From Lindgomyces ingoldianus (Eukaryota > Ascomycota > Dothideomycetes > Pleosporales > Lindgomycetaceae), in the NCBI RefSeq assembly GCF_010093535.1, contig NW_022985194.1:439638-503637 (forward strand): a stretch of 64,000 bases of DNA, given 5' to 3'. Made by a program: the position numbers and the translations under genes. Positions 1 to 11,206 of this stretch are shown piece by piece. A model generated the notes under the pieces. It was not told the origin of the DNA, did no database searches, and was given only the letters and a program-made list of their open reading frames with translations. The number at the start of each line of letters is the position of its first letter. The first letter of the stretch is position 1.

Positions 1-403
1 GCAGGTTGAGACGAGGCGAGTTCGACACCAGCGCATCATGGTCGATGGGGGCCAGTTGATACGTCAGAAATATATCAACTGTCTGGGAATCAACTGTGCA
101 GAGGTAGGTGTCTTCGATCGAAAATAGATCAACCTGATCGGAGGCTAGCGAAAAATCTCTCAGGCACTGTGTCCATGTGCTACGGGAACGAAACGGATGC
201 CGAACAGGATTCTCCTCTCGGATTGATTGGCCAAGATTCGGTGTCTTGGTGCCATTGTCTATGGCGGGCGTAGCAGTGACTCCGCTTGCAATGGAAACGG
301 AGCCATGCTCCAGGAGCTCACCATAGATCAGGTCGCGAATCTCCCGTGGGAGACCAAGCAAGGGGGGTAAGGGGGTATGGTTCAGTAACTGATCAAGATC
401 CAT
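1..403 (-). CDS. Partial gene, LPxEIRxxIY (2EXR/F-box-like) N-terminus
   Basis: The reverse strand has an open frame of about 134 codons from an ATG at 403 to the window edge with no stop, so the gene is 3'-truncated by the window. It begins MDLDQLLNHTPLPP and then carries LGLPREIRDLIYGELL at about residues 16-31. This is the LP-x-EIR-x-x-IY motif seen at the start of many ascomycete F-box-like/2EXR-type proteins of unknown role. The rest of the visible part, with VDLFSIEDTYLC, has no motif I recognise. Codon use is GC-balanced, unlike the transposon that follows. Function is not inferred beyond a possible protein-interaction role. Confidence 0.6.
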   Translation of the reverse strand, partial: MDLDQLLNHTPLPPLLGLPREIRDLIYGELLEHGSVSIASGVTATPAIDNGTKTPNLGQSIREENPVRHPFRSRSTWTQCLRDFSLASDQVDLFSIEDTYLCTVDSQTVDIFLTYQLAPIDHDALVSNSPRLNL

Positions 404-909
404 GATCTGAAAGAAGAGTATCTCTGTCTCAAACGGACGAGAGCTCTTGTGGTGAAATTGTGAAGTGTCCAGGCAGCAATCGGGGGGGTTTCGGGCCGAT
501 TAGAACGCTATCGATAAGAGACTCTTAATAAGCGACCCCGGTCGGAGCCGCCTGATCCGATCTCAGCACTCTCTCCTTCACTTTGACCTTCACCATTACA
601 TAGCACAACAGATCTAGTAGCCTACCAGGAGTAGCAGCTTTGGTTGTTAAGCTTCTCCCCAGTCTCGGTAGTGAAGATGTGTTCCTCGCACTCTCCGAAG
701 TCTCCCTTATTCACCTGTAGTCAGATCTTCTTCATGGGATCGGACGCAGACATCGCTTGAGTGGCAGTAAATTGTTCCTGTGCGGGCAAATGAATGTCTG
801 CCTCTGTCTTCTTGTTGCTAGCCTTGAGGCAGGAGATTTAGGAGAGAATTTGCAACTTGTTAACATGCTTTGTAATTCCAGCAAGGTATTGAATGGGTAA
901 AGATTTTAC
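404..909. other. Intergenic, no gene seen
   Basis: This lies between the start of the leftward gene and the first transposon. It has pyrimidine-rich stretches around 560-600, as often found in fungal promoters. No convincing coding frame or RNA gene was seen. Confidence 0.5.
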
Positions 910-1074
910 TACAGTCAACTCTCGATGGCGCGATGCGCGATTAAACGATATTTTGATATAGCAATACATTTCTCAAACCTAAATTAATTTCCCACTAAAA
1001 TATTCTATTTTGCAATACCTACTATATTGCAAGCTTCTAGCTAGATTATTGTTATATTAAGAGATAAAATGCTA

Positions 1075-2630
1075 TGTGTGGCAATTACTAATAAGCAGCA
1101 ACAGGCTCTATGTTAATAGTATTAATGTTAGGGTCCTAGCTAAAGGCAGCTTAATGCAATTAAGTAGTTTAAGCAAGAGTACAACTATTGCATCTGTTAG
1201 TTAACAGTATTAGAGTCTCTTTTAGAGTAATATAGCTACCTTAACAGTAGCTCTGCTACTACCTGCACACATTAACAACAGGCACAGTAGCTTATTTTTA
1301 AAGCTGTTCTTTTTAACTAGCAGCAGCACCTTAAGAGCTCTAGCAGTAACGTCCCTAGCAATATTTTTATTAAGAAAGTAAAGGCTATCTAGCTGTAAAT
1401 ACCTAATTATGCTAACCTCTTTATACTAGAGTTTAGCTTAGGCTAGCTTACTAACTTTAAGTAACAGCATAATATTAAGCTTTATTAATACTAAGGTAAG
1501 GCTATGTTAGTGCTAGCTAGGGCTAAAGAGGAGATAAGGGCTATTAGAACACTATGTAGAGAATACACAGAGTAAGATATATTTAATATAGACAAAACAG
1601 GCCTATATTAGCAGTAAGCGCTATTATTAGAGCTTTTTACTAAAGCTTAACTTAGTAAAAAGAAGGATAAAAACTAAATATTAATTATATACTACTATAA
1701 CTTTACTAGCAGTAAGCGCTTTACTTTTTAAGCTATTAGGAAAGTAGCTAGACTATATACTTTATAATCTATTAACTTTAAAGCTCTTAGCATTTAATAG
1801 TTATTAAATCCTAAGGCGTAGATAATATATACTATTATAATAGATTAGCTATAGGCTTTTTATTAGTAGATAAGAGAGACTAGGTCTATTCTACTGCTAA
1901 TAGACAACTACAGCGCTTATATTCTTAGCGTTAATTTTAAACTACCTTTACTAAATATTTGCATTTAATAGCTACCTGCTAACTTAACTAGCGTCTACTA
2001 GCTACTTAATTAAGGTGTAATTAGTTAGTTTAAGCGCTTATATAAAAAGTAATAAATACGCTATATAGTTGCTAGCTATAAGCGTAGTGTAGATCTAGCA
2101 ACTTAAGTTAACCTTTACTATGCCTTACGCTAGGCCTCTTAAGCCTAGTATAATAACTTTTAGAGTAATATAATTTATTACTACTTCTGCTAAGCTAAGA
2201 TCTAGCCTTTATAAGAACTAATTTACCTGCCTAATTTAAAGAAGTAGTCTTAGCAGGAGCTAAAGGAGCTCTACTAGTAGGTGCAGCACATAGGCAGGAT
2301 TTAGAACACTATAAGCCTTAAAAACTTCCTAAATCTTATTAATAAAAATTATAAGCCTACTTAATTTAACTTTAATGTAGTAAATGTAATTATAATATAT
2401 AGCTAGCAGCTAGTTAAAGACAAATTAGATAATAAAAGGCCTTTTATATAAATACTTACCCCTACATAGGCAGAGCAGGCTCTTAAATTACTACTCTTAT
2501 ATTAAGAGCATACAAATTTAACAACTCCCTAGCAGATCAGAGCGCTCTAGCAGCTATATACTAAAGCAAAGGCTTAAAAGTCTAAGCAGTTTGTCTAGAG
2601 CACTCTAGATAGTTAGATTACGTAACCCTC
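1075..2630 (+). pseudogene. pogo-like (DDE_1) transposase relic
   Basis: One forward frame, full of TAG/TAA where Gln or Trp is expected, keeps the pogo/DDE_1 landmarks. There is a first catalytic-Asp block NIDKTGLY near 1585. A block with LLLIDNYSAY lies near 1891. Then comes a stretch matching the family's LPxNTTSxxQPLDQGVI pattern near 1970-2040, here LPANLTSVY and GVIS with RIP stops at the Gln positions. The frame stays consistent to about 2630, where the nested hAT element begins. The protein would have excised and integrated the outer element. It is inactive because of many stops. The N-terminal DNA-binding region could not be delimited. Confidence 0.8.
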
Positions 2631-2659
2631 TTGCTGTAACAATATTGCAATATAATAAT

Positions 2660-5600
2660 TAGAGTTGTTAATAATTAATCCTATTAATCTAGATTAATTA
2701 GACAGCTTAATTATTTAATCTGTTTACAATTAATCTAGGCCTAGCTGTTTTATTAATTAATTAATCTAAATCTAACAGATTAATTAGACAGATTAATAAA
2801 ATACTATTTTTATACTATTGCTTATAGGATAGATACTTAGTAATACTGTCTATAGTGTTAAGTTTCTAGGGACTAAATCTAGAGCTTTTATTAGCCTACT
2901 AAGTAAGACTAGCGTAATTTCTTAACTCCTTAAACCTTAACACTATAAGTGTCTCTATTATATACTGCAGCTATCTTTACTACCCTTACTATTAAATATC
3001 TATCTTTACAATGCTTAAATCTTTATTAGAGGCATAAACTATAACTTTTTTTAGGCCTTTAAACACTGCGTTAGTTAGGTTAACTTATAGAGCACTAACA
3101 TAAAGCCTGTAAGTAATGTTGTAATAGATGCTAATACTAATACTAACGTATACAGCAACCTAACACCTACGCCTACTCCTACCCTAGGCCTGCTAGCTAT
3201 TAATTTAAATGTAGCTTATAAGGGTATTATATAGACGCGCATTTTTACTTATTATAAGCCCCTATTTAAACCTAAGCGCAAGTTAGAGAGCTAGGTGTAG
3301 TAGTATAGTTATTAGGTGTATTACAGCCCCTTACAAACACTCTACTAGCTCTGCAAGTACTGCTACTGCTGCTGTACAATTAGCAGAGTCTATTAGGCCA
3401 GCATGTTAATGTTAGCTATTGCCTAGCATCTAGGGCAGGATATACTAGGGCACTAGCTTAAAAAAACAGGCGTTAAAACTAGCCCTAAGATCCTGCCTAG
3501 TTAACTTATAATAATAGCCTAGTTATAAGCGCAAGGCCTTTAGGTGTCTTAGGGCGTTATAAATATAATAGTAGACTTCTTTAATAAAGACGTGTTTTAA
3601 TATGCAGTGCTTAATTAAGTTATTACAGATAATTAAGCTTTATGTGTAATTAAGACTTTAAACTTCTAGGCTATAATATAAGCTACTAACCTGCTAGCTA
3701 ATAGATATCTCTAGGCTAGCTAGCAGAGCTTGCGCAACTGTATAATTGCTAAGTACGTTGCCTACATGCCTACTATAATTAATTACCTAAAGGCGTTGCA
3801 ATCTCTAATACATATCTTATTTAATAATTAAATGTTAACTAGCAGCAAGATAGCTATTACAGGTATATACATACACTATATTAACGCTGCTAGGGTCCTC
3901 TAGGACTACGTCCTTAGGCTTCTAAGCTTAATAGGCTTCTATATAAGTAATAATATTACCTTAGTTATTAATAATATGTTAAAAGCTTTTTAAATTACTA
4001 AGAATACACTTAGTTACTTTATTCTTAATAATGCTACTAATAATAACACTACTGTTAAAGCTTTAGCTGCCTTGTATAGCTTTAACTTACAGCACTAATA
4101 ACTATGTTACTTATGCTATATTATTAACCTAGAGGCCTAGAAATTACTATTTAGCAAAGACTATAACACCTTTTAAAACTCTAATGCTAATATCCCTAGT
4201 AAGAAGAAGTTTATAGAGAAGTAGTGTAAGAGAGGCCTTCTTAAAGTTTTATATAATGTTTTAGTATTAATATGTACGCTTTAAGCCTATTAACTTCTTT
4301 AACACTACTAGCTTAAGTATTAAGACTTTAGAGAGCTTATAATGCTTTAAAAGGTTATTAAGCCTATTAAGACTTAGTAGAACTTTTATTACTTATCTTT
4401 TAAAAAAGCTATTAAGCTCTGCAACTCTTTTAGAGACTACATTATATATAAAATTAATAAGTATAATTAAAAGCTAGCTAGGTGTTGCAATAATGTCTCT
4501 TACAAAAAGCTATGTTTTTTTATCTAAAAAAAAGGACTAACAACAAAAGACTAGGTAACAATTACAGAGTACATATAGCTACTGCTACTCTTTAAGGAAG
4601 TAACATCCTTCTTTAAAGAAAGAGGTAGGTTAAGTATGTTTAGAGCTATATAAAAAGTTCTCTTAATGTTTAACTAGCTAGTTAATACTATTAAGAATAT
4701 AAAAAAGTAACTTGCTAATGTTAATTTTAATAATTCTAACACTTTAAAGGACTATGTTTTAATTAATTACATAGTAGCTTTATTAAAGCTTTTAATGTAT
4801 TACGCTAAGCTAGCTAAGTCTCTAGCGTATTATATTATAGCCTAGTTACACTTAGCTTATAAGGATTACTTTAATAGTGCATAGCTAGTCCCTAAGAACT
4901 ACAACAGCGCCTTGTATAGTAACTACCCTTAGTAGGGGTGGTTAGACAAAGCCTACTAGGGGTTTTAGCTACTCTAGAAAGCCTATAAGGACTCTACGCA
5001 CGTCACCCCCCTAGATCTAATGCCCCCCCTAAAAAAGCCCTAGACATCTTACAGAGCTAGTTACGCTAATTTTATAAAAGCTGCCTACTAGCAAGTAGCA
5101 GAGACTACCTAATATAATAACAATAAGTTTAATTACTAAGTTAAGAAGCTCTTTCTAGATAAAAGCAACTTATTAGCTAAAAATCTATTAAAGTACTAAG
5201 TAACTAAGAGTAAGCACTATCCTACTCTATTAAGCTTTGCCTTTAACATACTAAGTATCCTAGTAGTAGCAGCTAACTGTAAGAGGACCTTCTTAGAGCT
5301 TAGAGACTTACTTAAAGTACAGAGACTATGTATAAAGCTAGATCTACTATTAGCTCTACAGAGTCTTAAAAGCTAGAAGAGATTAGGCCTTAAGCCTTAA
5401 AAACTAATTTCTACAAGGCCTATTATCCCTCTAAGCCACTTACTAAGCCAGCTAGCAACGTTGTTTAACATTAGTAACTTTAAATTTAATAGAGATTAAT
5501 TATGTAAAGGGTTAATTTACTATTTATATATATTATTAATCTAATCTGTCTAATTAATCTGCCTAGAGCTTATTAATCTGTCTAATTAATCCGCAGACGT

Positions 5601-5663
5601 AAAGTTATCAATTAATCAATCCACCGTCAGGTGGATTGATTGGATTGATTGTTAACAACTCTG
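2660..5663. mobile_element. hAT element nested in the pogo-type element
   Basis: The ends pair as inverted repeats (left TAGAGTTGTTAATAATTAAT, right CAGAGTTGTTAACAATCAAT on the reverse strand). They differ only by C-to-T type changes in the paired bases. The flanks give an 8-bp duplication, ATAATAAT at 2652-2659 and ATAACAAT at 5664-5671, again with a single C/T difference. An 8-bp target duplication plus a hAT-type transposase relic inside identifies the superfamily. The element is about 3.0 kb, typical for hAT, and lies inside the 3' end of the older pogo-type element. Short repeats built on ATTAATCTGTCTAATTAATC crowd both subterminal regions (2670-2800 and 5540-5640). Confidence 0.9.
2890..5402 (+). 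pseudogene. hAT transposase relic with C-terminal dimerisation domain
   Basis: A forward frame runs with many TAG/TAA codons. It contains a C..C-rich start near 3340-3400 resembling a zinc-finger region. A block reading LCYLCYIINLEA near 4100 corresponds to the hAT RCxxHxxNL segment. The clear C-terminal hAT dimerisation motif lies at about 5217-5400: YPTLLSFAFNILSILVVAAN followed by CKRTFLELRDLL, versus the family's YPxLSxxAxDxLSIPxxSxxxERxFS. The glutamate-arginine core is changed (ER to KR) in a way a RIP transition could explain. The gene is not functional. Confidence 0.82.
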
Positions 5664-5718
5664 ATAACAATATAATCCTTGTTCCAGAATTGTATCGCGC
5701 CATCGAGAGTTGACTGTA

Positions 5719-6210
5719 TCACTACAACCCGCGTTGTGTGGTAACCTACTATAGTAAATATTGTTGGATTGTACTATCAATAGAACGAGTGACTAACGAT
5801 AGGAGCTACCAAACATCAGGTCAATGATAGGTATACCTAGATAGCTGAACACCCAACTCACAAGCTATGGCCTAATTTCACCCAATGTGGTATAATGCCG
5901 CCAAAACAAATTCTGATATAGATCTTGTAGCAAAATTCTTTGTCCATTTCCCCATCCAAAAAGGAACAAATTACAAGCATACACACGGAATATCAATGTA
6001 GAAATGCAAGAAAGTCAGGCTTACCACCTTGTAAACAGTTACCTCCTCTATATCATGGAAGATATTCTGGGTAGGAATCATCCCAACTTAGTTGGTGCAT
6101 AGATTGTTAGTCTTGCAAGCACAAGTCCAGCCTACGAGTAGGCACGCATCTCAAACAGCTAGTATTACGCCCCAATCTTCACACAAGCACCTTCGGTTCT
6201 GACACGGAGT
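5719..6210. other. Intergenic, no gene seen
   Basis: Unique-looking sequence between the transposon and the FAD-oxidase remnant. No open frame with recognisable protein features was seen. Confidence 0.45.
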
Positions 6211-6591
6211 ATGATAGAGAGAACAATTAGTAGACAACCGTGCGTATACAATGAAGAGCATACAGTTAACATATACCTACTCCTTGGAAGGCCTGATACA
6301 TGCTGGCTCCCATTTGCATGCTTCGTTAAGCCGCAAAACGAACTAGAAGTTGCCGCGATCTTGAAATTTGCTACGCATATAGAGGCGGAATTTGGCATTA
6401 TAAGCGGTGGAATCAATGCCAATGCTGGGTTTGGCAACGCCGATGAGACTACAACGCTTATCGATCTTCAAGACCTCTAAGTTCTCATCTTGTACCAGGA
6501 TGGGTTAGTGAGCGTTGAAGCTAGAAACCGCTGGAAGAAAATATACAGCTTTCTGAACGGTCATGACCTAGGTACTACGGGTGGACAACAT
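6211..6591 (+). pseudogene. FAD-linked oxidoreductase (BBE/PCMH-type) remnant
   Basis: The forward frame from 6211 reads CWLPFACFVKPQNELEVAAI, then a segment FGIISGGINANAGFGN, then TTLIDLQDL and a TAA at 6478. The same frame continues after that stop with YQDGLVSVEARNRWKKIYSF and ends LGTTGGQ. This order matches the FAD-binding PCMH domain of berberine-bridge-like oxidases (PxxIVxPxNxxEVAA, SGGHxxxxGF, VSVGxGxRWxxVY, GGR). The usual His of SGGH, which bonds the flavin covalently, is Ile here. The piece is about 125 codons of a family usually near 450-500, with no FAD C-terminal half. It is a dead fragment. Confidence 0.72.
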
Positions 6592-7762
6592 AACGAAAGC
6601 AAAGGTAGATGGAGGATAGAGGAGATGTCAATTAGGTAGCGATAACTAGGTGAATTGAGCGGTAGTGTAAGGCCTGAGGAGCTCGGGACAGTTCCGAGAT
6701 GAATACGCGGTAACAAAAACGAGCTAGTCTAAATGAGAGACTAGTCAGTCGCATGGATGCAGCATAACGTGCGACAAATCCTAAATTTGTAGATTGGTTC
6801 ACCCATTGACCTAGGAGGCACGTCATTTCTCTCCAATTTGTATGACCTAGGTGCAGATAATGTTGAAACTTCGGAGGGCAATACAGCTCGCCATTTTCCC
6901 ACGCCGGTGGTTGACCATGTGGAATTGCGTGTCTTCTTGCCCTCTAGTTACGGACAAAAAAGTAATAGTGTGAAAAACAAGTCAAAGGAGCTTGAGAAGG
7001 CAGAGAGCGATCAAAACCCCAGTGCGGTGGCTGACCGGCGATATCTTGTGGCTGGCTGGGAGTTTGAACGCTTCCGAGGCCGATGCGATCGGACATGGCG
7101 CTGCAGATCGTTCTTGGCTCGCTATGGCCCGCATCTTGGGAGCCGTCCTCCCTTGCACAAGACAGCCCAGCTCCAGATGTCCTGGGCTTGCTCTAAGAAA
7201 AAATCCCTTTTTTTTTTTCCTAATGCAGTACAACTCCTGCTCGATTTAATGCGCTGACTTTATCAACAAATGGTCCTTTAGCAAATTCTGTAAGATCTAC
7301 ATGACATCATTCTCTCTCTAGGCAGCGTCTGTTAGGCCCTGCCTGCCCTTCACCGGTCCTGCAACCTCGCTTCCAGCCTTACTCTCCTTAGGTCCCTTCT
7401 TTCTTCACCAAAGGAATATCTATCAGGTGGGATGTGTAGGTCTGGAGAATTTTAATTCTGCTACGGCTTTGGCTGGGACTCCTTGGCTGACTACCTCTTT
7501 GGTCACCAGGTACAAAGCGTTTCGAAAGACAAAAGGGTCAGAATACAGGTCCGTTCCTTGACGAGTTGGTGGCTCAGCCTATCCAGCGAACAGACGATGG
7601 GAACGCATGGCCGATAGGGGATTTTGAGTGATTAGCAGTGACTACGCAGTCCATAATGTGGTAGATACTCTCGCGCGAGGTACTGATGCGATGGAACATG
7701 AGCTGAAAATCTTTGATCTAAAAGTTTCGTGCACTGGAAGGCTTCAGCTGGAGGGCGCCACA
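6592..7762. other. No supported gene
   Basis: Several short overlapping open frames exist around 6838-7257, but none has a recognisable domain and they contradict each other. A short stretch near 7462-7520 reads YGFGWDSLADYLFG in one frame but is isolated. The region may be eroded gene sequence; no call is made. Confidence 0.4.
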
Positions 7763-8079
7763 TGCATGTGTGCCAAGGCAGATCTCGTATTGAGCAAGTG
7801 GCCAAGGCTACCTCCGAGGATGGAGAAAAGTGCTTGGAATGACGATACAGTGACACCTATCGAGCCTTGTCGAACAAATTCACCTTCTCGCGGAAGTTGC
7901 GGCGGCATCAGATATGCGTTCTGCGGCAGGAAATCGTGCCGACGATGCCCAGATGCAGGGCCCTTCTCAGGAGGTAACAGCTACATCATCTCGTTTTCCC
8001 CTCGGGGCAGGACATCACATCCATGACCAGAATATTAGCGGAAACGCTAGGGTTTTGAATGGAGATATATATAATTTTA
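7763..8079 (+). pseudogene. Upstream exon(s) of the ubiquitin-like-domain gene, frame-disrupted
   Basis: Two coding-like blocks precede the ubiquitin-like gene but lie in different frames. The first, about 7763-7841, includes RIEQVAKATSEDGEKCLE and ends in TGA. The second, about 7856-8079, reads HLSSLVEQIHLLAEVAAASD and ends HIHDQNISGNARVLNGDIYNF. The second resembles the helical linker and SGNARxxxGDxYN tail found after N-terminal domains of fungal STAND/PigL_N-like proteins. It is followed by GTAAGT at 8080. The change of frame around 7842-7855 means a frameshift, a missed intron or decay, so the true gene start is unknown. Confidence 0.5.
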
Positions 8080-8109
8080 GTAAGTAACTATGTGAAACCT
8101 CAATTTCAG

Positions 8110-9541
8110 AGCAACGACACTTATACGGCCATCTAGTACTTCCTGACGACATTGCGAAAGAGGCCGCCGGCTTGTCCAAAGTGATGAATGAGGCCGAGAC
8201 GGCTTGCAAAGCGCTTTATGAACTGATTGGTAGTGCAAAAAACGTCCCTTGTGACATCAATCTCATTTCACGCGATCTCGAAGATTTGCACGCCATCTTA
8301 GGCACAATCGGAGCGCTTTTGAACGACGAGGGCTCTAAAGAAAGTATTGTTTGGGCTGCACTATTGGACAATCTGTCCAGCGTTGTCGACTCAAATTTGT
8401 CTGTGTTTGCGGACCTCACAACACGAATTCAGACACTAAAACCTGATGATGATAGCCCGACAAAGACTGGAAAGACTGGGAAGACCGGGAAAGAACCGTC
8501 GCGAGGCGATTCAACGAGTAACGAAGTGGAGACTCTTCGGCGCGTTTTGATGTCTAATAAGATGACATTAAATTTGGCAATATCCATGGCAAGCTAGTGA
8601 GTTATCCGCGTATTATTCAATAGACTACAGTAGTCTAATGCGCCGTCAGCTACCAGAATAATTGGGCGATGAATGCAATAGCAGAGTATCGTGCAGAGTT
8701 GAAGATTGTCTTACAGCTCCTCGAAGACGAAAAGGCTGCGCGGATTCCACCATCCCAACCTCACACATGCATTGATCGTGCTATCGTGAGCGAAGATCGC
8801 GGACTTACCCTGCGACGCTATTTTGATGATGATGGTTCACTCTTCTCGAAGACTACCCTGCAACCTCCGCCGAGCATGCAAGTCAGCACATATCTTGAAT
8901 CTCTTTACTTTGGAACCGAACAGACATTTATCACCGCAAGGACACATCTGGCTTTAAGGAAGTGCACTCAAGTCTTCATCAAAGGCATTCCTTCCATTAG
9001 GAACTCCATTACCCTCCGTGTATCGCCTGTCGATACGATCCTGACCATCAAAGATGAGGTACGGAAAAGAATTGAGCTTCCTAATGCCAACTTTCAGCTT
9101 GTATACTGCGGTCGGGTCCTCAACAAAACCAGCGCAACACTGGAAAGACATAAAGTGTTACATGATTCGACACTCATTTGTGTTTCGTTCCGGCCAGATG
9201 GTTACGAACCAGGCGCGTGGAGTGGACCTCGCATTTGCTTGGTGAGGATTAAGGATAAATCTGGAGTCGCTACAGACCTACATTTTGATACTGGTAGAGA
9301 TATTCTTGTTCAGGATGTTAAGCGCCGATACGCTGAAGAAGCCAATCACCATACCAACACCATACTTATCTATGACGGAAAGCCTTTATTGGAAGATGAC
9401 ATGCCGTTGACGCTAGAGAGGTTCACACGGAGCTACGGGGTCTGCGAGTTTCATGTCGTAGATAAGTTAAGAGTGCCAGATATTCCAACCATGGGTTTAC
9501 GGTCACTTCGCCCCTTTCGCAGGCCTAGATTTTGGGAATGA
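8110..9541 (+). CDS. Helical N-terminal region fused to two tandem ubiquitin-like domains
   Basis: Two exons, 8110-8596 and 8650-9541, join in frame across a 53-bp intron (GTGAGT..CTAAT..CAG) and give 458 residues plus stop. The first exon has helical segments (ETACKALYELI, DLEDLHAILGTI) like the fungal PigL_N/STAND N-terminal region, then a basic stretch repeating TGK. In exon 2, about 8962-9200 encodes a clear ubiquitin fold: VFIKGIP, SITLRVSPVDTILTIKDEVR, FQLVYCGRVL, STLICVSF. Val replaces Ile44, the Lys27-equivalent is kept, and there is no terminal Gly-Gly. A second, weaker ubiquitin-like unit follows at about 9226-9470 (ICLVRIKDKSG, ILVQDVKRRYAEEAN, ILIYDGKPLLEDD). The domains are probably non-conjugated interaction modules. 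The 5' end is unresolved, so this may be a decaying gene. Confidence 0.6.
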
Positions 9542-9982
9542 CTCAATGGCTTGGATGGAGTTGTGAGACAACCGAAGACAAAGGATCGGATAACCTCCCT
9601 CGGCTCACAGAGGTGGTGGAGGAGGTGGAGGAGTGTAGCGTAGGGAACTTGGATCGTCCGTTACTGAGGATGCTAACTTTCTATTCTTATATAGATGAAA
9701 TGTCGGGGGACTTTGTCCTAGGGACCCTTGAGATTCTAAATGGATTTAGAAAAGCGAAGTATAAGTCGGCTCTACGAGAAAACTGCGAGGAATCCATGAG
9801 GATAAGTGTTGGCACGTGTTTCAAGCTTCAGCGGATCGATGTATGTAGTATACAAATATATGCAATAATTTTCCCTAGTCATTTGTTTGTACTTGCCCTG
9901 CCCTTGCGAAGAAGCGCCCGATGCATAGAATATGCATCATCCTTCCTCTCAATGGAGTAGGGGTGGGATAACGGGGACCTTG

Positions 9983-10046
9983 AAGCGGGGATCTGGGAGC
10001 GGGAATCTGGAAGCGTGGATCAAGAAGCGTAGATCTGGAAGCATGG
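9983..10046. repeat. Imperfect 14-bp tandem repeat
   Basis: Four full units and a partial one of a 14-bp motif close to AAGCGTGGATCTGG run head to tail from 9983. They sit about 210 bp upstream of the PigL_N-like gene start. Possibly a promoter-region minisatellite; no function is implied. Confidence 0.7.
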
Positions 10047-10255
10047 CTGCATGACCTGCCACGCCCCTCCTGTCACACCAAACAGCAGCTCAGTCGATGC
10101 CCAGAGAGGATTGGCTTAGCGAACTGCCAAGGCGGATGATCCACCTCGCTGACACGTCAGTCTAGTTGGTGGGGCGACGGGCCTGGGGTATCTAATGCGC
10201 TCTACAGTACCTTAGTTTTGTTATACCTATTGCTACTTTGCAGAGCATCTATCCC

Positions 10256-11206
10256 ATGGCAGACCCTCTAAGCGTCACTTCCAGTATCATCGCGATTGCT
10301 ACGCTAGCATATTCCAGCGCCAAGGCACTGCACGAAACCATTTCCAGCATTCGCGATGCTCCGGAAGTCTTCGTATACTTGAAAACCGACGTTGAAACGC
10401 TCTGCAAAACTATCCATTCCTTGCAACAGGAAGTCGGAAAGAAAGCCACTGATGCAGCTTTCTCTAATGCGCAGATATCGAACCTACGCGAGATAGAGCC
10501 CGCCCTCCAAGCGTGCCGTTCAGCTTGCGATGACTTCAGTGGCAAGGTCAATGGACTTACGCGTCACTCCAAGGACGGCAACACAAGTTTGAGGGATAGG
10601 TTCATGTTGCAGTTTCATGACAAGGATATTAGAGCATTTCAAGCACTATTGGGAAGCTACAAATCAACGCTTGCTATCGCCCTCGAGTTCTGCACCTTGT
10701 GAGATTAGCCCCCACTCCAAATTGCATGAAACCTAACCATGCTGCAAAGCAAAACTTCTTCCGAAAACCTCGATGCCACCAGAAACCTCGAAACGAAAAT
10801 TGAGGACTTAACTGCTCGCCTCACAGGCCAAATGCAAGGCCTCCAAATAGGCCTGCAAACATTCCTTGATTCCAGTGCTACAGGCCACAAGTCGATAATA
10901 GCAGACGATCAGCGCAAGCTCGCGGAAGCGCAAGAGTCGAGAGTGTTGCAGGCAATCGAACAGCGGAACACGGCCCTCAAGCACTGCTACCGAGCTTGTA
11001 TGGCGGTGTTCAAAGAAACAACAAATGTGACAGGGCATACATACAAATATATGACAGCATCAGAGGAGTCGAAGTTTCTCATGGGTGATTTGGGCAACGT
11101 GCAGGGAGGTGCGAAGCACACTTACGAGAAAATCAATGCAACGGGTAAAGCGTGGGTGGTTACAGGAAATATGGATGGCGCATCTGCGGCAAACTTTTTT
11201 AAGTAA
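10256..11206 (+). CDS. PigL_N-like (fungal STAND N-terminal-type) protein
   Basis: Two exons, 10256-10698 and 10750-11206, join in phase across a 51-bp intron (GTGAGA, branch CCTAAC, acceptor AAG) to give 299 residues. The N-terminus MADPLSVTSSIIAIATLAY and following helices (YLKTDVETLCKTIHSLQQEV, FQALLGSYKSTLAIAL) match the domain Pfam calls PigL_N (azaphilone cluster protein L N-terminus). The domain is common in ascomycetes as a stand-alone protein or as the head of NLR-like proteins. Exon 2 is helical (LETKIEDLTARLTGQM) and ends with a Gly/Ser-rich tail without a NACHT or repeat domain. It is therefore a short form. Role unknown. The start is chosen because all homology begins at this ATG. 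Confidence 0.78.

Larger units (their letters stand above)
912..5716. mobile_element. pogo/Tc1-mariner-type element, RIP-degraded, TA target site
   Basis: The ends are a perfect 23-bp inverted repeat (912-934 and 5694-5716) beginning CAGTCAACTCTCGATGGCGC, flanked on both sides by TA (910-911 and 5717-5718). A TA target duplication is the hallmark of the Tc1/mariner/pogo superfamily. Subtracting the nested hAT element and its 8-bp duplication leaves about 1.79 kb, a normal length for a fungal pogo/Fot1-like element. The interior is strongly AT-rich and its coding frame is interrupted by TAG/TAA codons, consistent with RIP. The element is certainly non-autonomous now. Confidence 0.92.

Noticed and set aside
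6838..7257. A forward frame of 139 codons.
   Set aside because: No domain or family-like motif, overlapping frames of equal length on both strands, and it ends in a poly-T/low-complexity run.
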